Source: Dokdonella fugitiva (GTDB lineage Bacteria > Pseudomonadota > Gammaproteobacteria > Xanthomonadales > Rhodanobacteraceae). Taken from it: DNA of 64,000 nucleotides. Each line of letters opens with the position of its first letter. Position 1 is the stretch's first letter. Location: contig NZ_JACGXL010000003.1 in assembly GCF_014138265.1 (NCBI RefSeq), forward strand, positions 186,001 through 250,000, written 5' to 3'. The notes beneath the pieces are model-generated. The model worked only from the letters and a program-made list of their open reading frames with translations, was not told the origin of the DNA and ran no database searches. The position numbers were made by a program, and so were the translations under genes. This document shows positions 63,184 through 64,000 of the stretch, in pieces.

Positions 63184-64000
63184 TCAGAATCCCTGCTCCA
63201 CGCGCAGGTAGACGACGCGGCCGACCGCGCTGTACGCGCTGCCGAAGACGCCGTTGTAGTCGATGAACGGCCGACGGTCGCCGGCGTTGATCGCGCCGAT
63301 CGCGAGCTGTGTCTTCGCGCTCGCGTGCCAGCCGAGCTGCAGGTCGAGCGTGGTGTAGGTCGGCACCCTCAGCGCACAGCTTTCCGATTCGGCATCGTAG
63401 GAATCGCAGTTGCGCTGCGAACCGATCACGTGCGCCTGCGCCGACGCGCTCCATGCACCGCCCTGCCAACTGACGCCGAGGTTCGCGCGATCGCGCGGAT
63501 AGCCGAGGTAACCGAGGGGAGCATTGGTACTGCCCTCGAATTCCTGTTCGGATCGCGTGATGCGCGACCACGACAGGTTCGCCTCGATGCGACCGAACGC
63601 GAAGTCGTGACCCGTGCGCAGGTCGACGTCGAAACCGCGCGTGAGCGAACTCACCGCGTTGACCTGCTGCGGCACGAGGATGCGTGCGATCTCGCCGTCA
63701 GCGTCGCGCTCGACCAGACCCTCGCGATAGACGTCGCAGGTGCGCCCGGCGTCGTGGCAGGCGATGTCGTTGAACAGCACCGTGTACATGTCGAGCTGCG
63801 TGATCGCGTTGTCGAAATGCGTGCGGAAGCCCTGCACACCGACACTGAAGTCGCGCGTCGGCGAGAACACCGCACCGATGTTCGACTGGCGCGCGGTCTC
63901 GGCACCGAGTTTCGGATTGGAGAAGAATACGAGCTCGCGCACCGGGCTGCCGCAGGCGATCGGATCGTCCGGGCGCAGCTGGCAACCGAGCAGGTCGGTG
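63184..64000 (-). CDS. TonB-dependent receptor, C-terminal part (runs off window)
   Basis: 272 codons of a longer gene whose start is beyond the right edge. The visible part is the C-terminal half of an outer-membrane beta-barrel: alternating amphipathic strands, ending DRRPFIDYNGVFGSAYSAVGRVVYLRVEQGF (split) with a terminal Phe as in outer-membrane proteins. NPKLGAETARQSNIG, VSSLTRGFDVDLR and YTTLDLQLGWHASAKTQLAIGAINAGDR are common TonB-receptor blocks. Extracellular-loop cysteines (GCQL, ACGS, ACHDAGRTCDVY, NCDS, SCALR) are frequent. Imports an unknown large substrate; position next to peptidases might suggest oligopeptide- or siderophore-type ligands but proves nothing. Confidence 0.85.
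   Translation of the reverse strand, partial: TDLLGCQLRPDDPIACGSPVRELVFFSNPKLGAETARQSNIGAVFSPTRDFSVGVQGFRTHFDNAITQLDMYTVLFNDIACHDAGRTCDVYREGLVERDADGEIARILVPQQVNAVSSLTRGFDVDLRTGHDFAFGRIEANLSWSRITRSEQEFEGSTNAPLGYLGYPRDRANLGVSWQGGAWSASAQAHVIGSQRNCDSYDAESESCALRVPTYTTLDLQLGWHASAKTQLAIGAINAGDRRPFIDYNGVFGSAYSAVGRVVYLRVEQGF

Overview
This is a GC-rich (mostly 65-70 %) Gram-negative chromosomal segment. Gene content and order suggest a gammaproteobacterium of the Lysobacterales/Xanthomonadales, perhaps Rhodanobacteraceae (Dokdonella-like). The lines pointing there are lpxH, the folC-SPOR-cvpA-purF block, an AcnD/PrpF methylcitrate pathway, an S46 dipeptidyl-peptidase, a TonB-dependent receptor and many signal-peptide-bearing secreted proteins. 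The genus is inference. No tRNA, rRNA, transposase, integrase, phage gene, CRISPR array or recognisable defence locus was seen.

Layout. 0-0.8 kb: lpxH (lipid A). 0.8-4.7 kb: a leftward island of secreted proteins with three close paralogues of a six-cysteine family, a DUF1573-like protein and an orphan, with one good promoter and one good terminator. 5.0-10.8 kb: a GT2-DUF2304-GT4 operon meeting head-on an operon of a DUF455 ferritin-like protein and two integral membrane proteins; probably envelope glycan work. 10.9-16.1 kb: purF, cvpA, a two-SPOR protein, folC and a rhomboid protease. 16.3-21.4 kb: M35 metallopeptidase, then a DUF1800-DUF1501-cupredoxin export operon. 21.4-29 kb: alkyltransferase-like protein, phosphate transporter with its DUF47 partner, CorC-like membrane protein, divergent trmJ/suhB, and an OmpA-family porin. 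29.2-33.1 kb: acnD-prpF. 33.3-35.7 kb: secreted beta-helix protein and a small membrane protein. 35.7-45.8 kb: two LysR regulators, each divergent from its likely targets (MFS exporter plus aldo/keto reductase; DoxX plus GST), then an NADPH:quinone-type oxidoreductase, a SpoIIE-type phosphatase and fadH. 45.8-49.8 kb: large secreted orphan, VanX/DdpX-like dipeptidase, GstA, small orphan. 49.8-52.5 kb: prpB-orphan-prpC. 52.5-57.7 kb: GAF-GGDEF-EAL protein and S46 peptidase. 57.8-64 kb: mdh, an aminotransferase, a YeaQ/YmgE-type membrane protein, cyclophilin, typA/bipA and the C-terminal part of a TonB-dependent receptor cut by the window end.

How the parts fit. The methylcitrate cycle is split: prpB and prpC lie about 17 kb from acnD and prpF, and mdh is close by. 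Peptide use is suggested by the S46 and M35 peptidases, the VanX-like dipeptidase and the aminotransferase. Detoxification genes (two GSTs, DoxX, AKR, oxidoreductase) cluster at 38-49 kb under LysR control.

Most noteworthy for follow-up: the triplicated six-cysteine secreted family; a short 'GFE' motif shared by three unrelated secreted proteins; the DUF1800-DUF1501-cupredoxin unit; GC-only hairpins filling convergent gene junctions in place of U-tract terminators; and operator-like palindromes at the prpB and acnD upstream regions. Nothing here is a clearly new system; the secreted families are the best candidates for undescribed biology.
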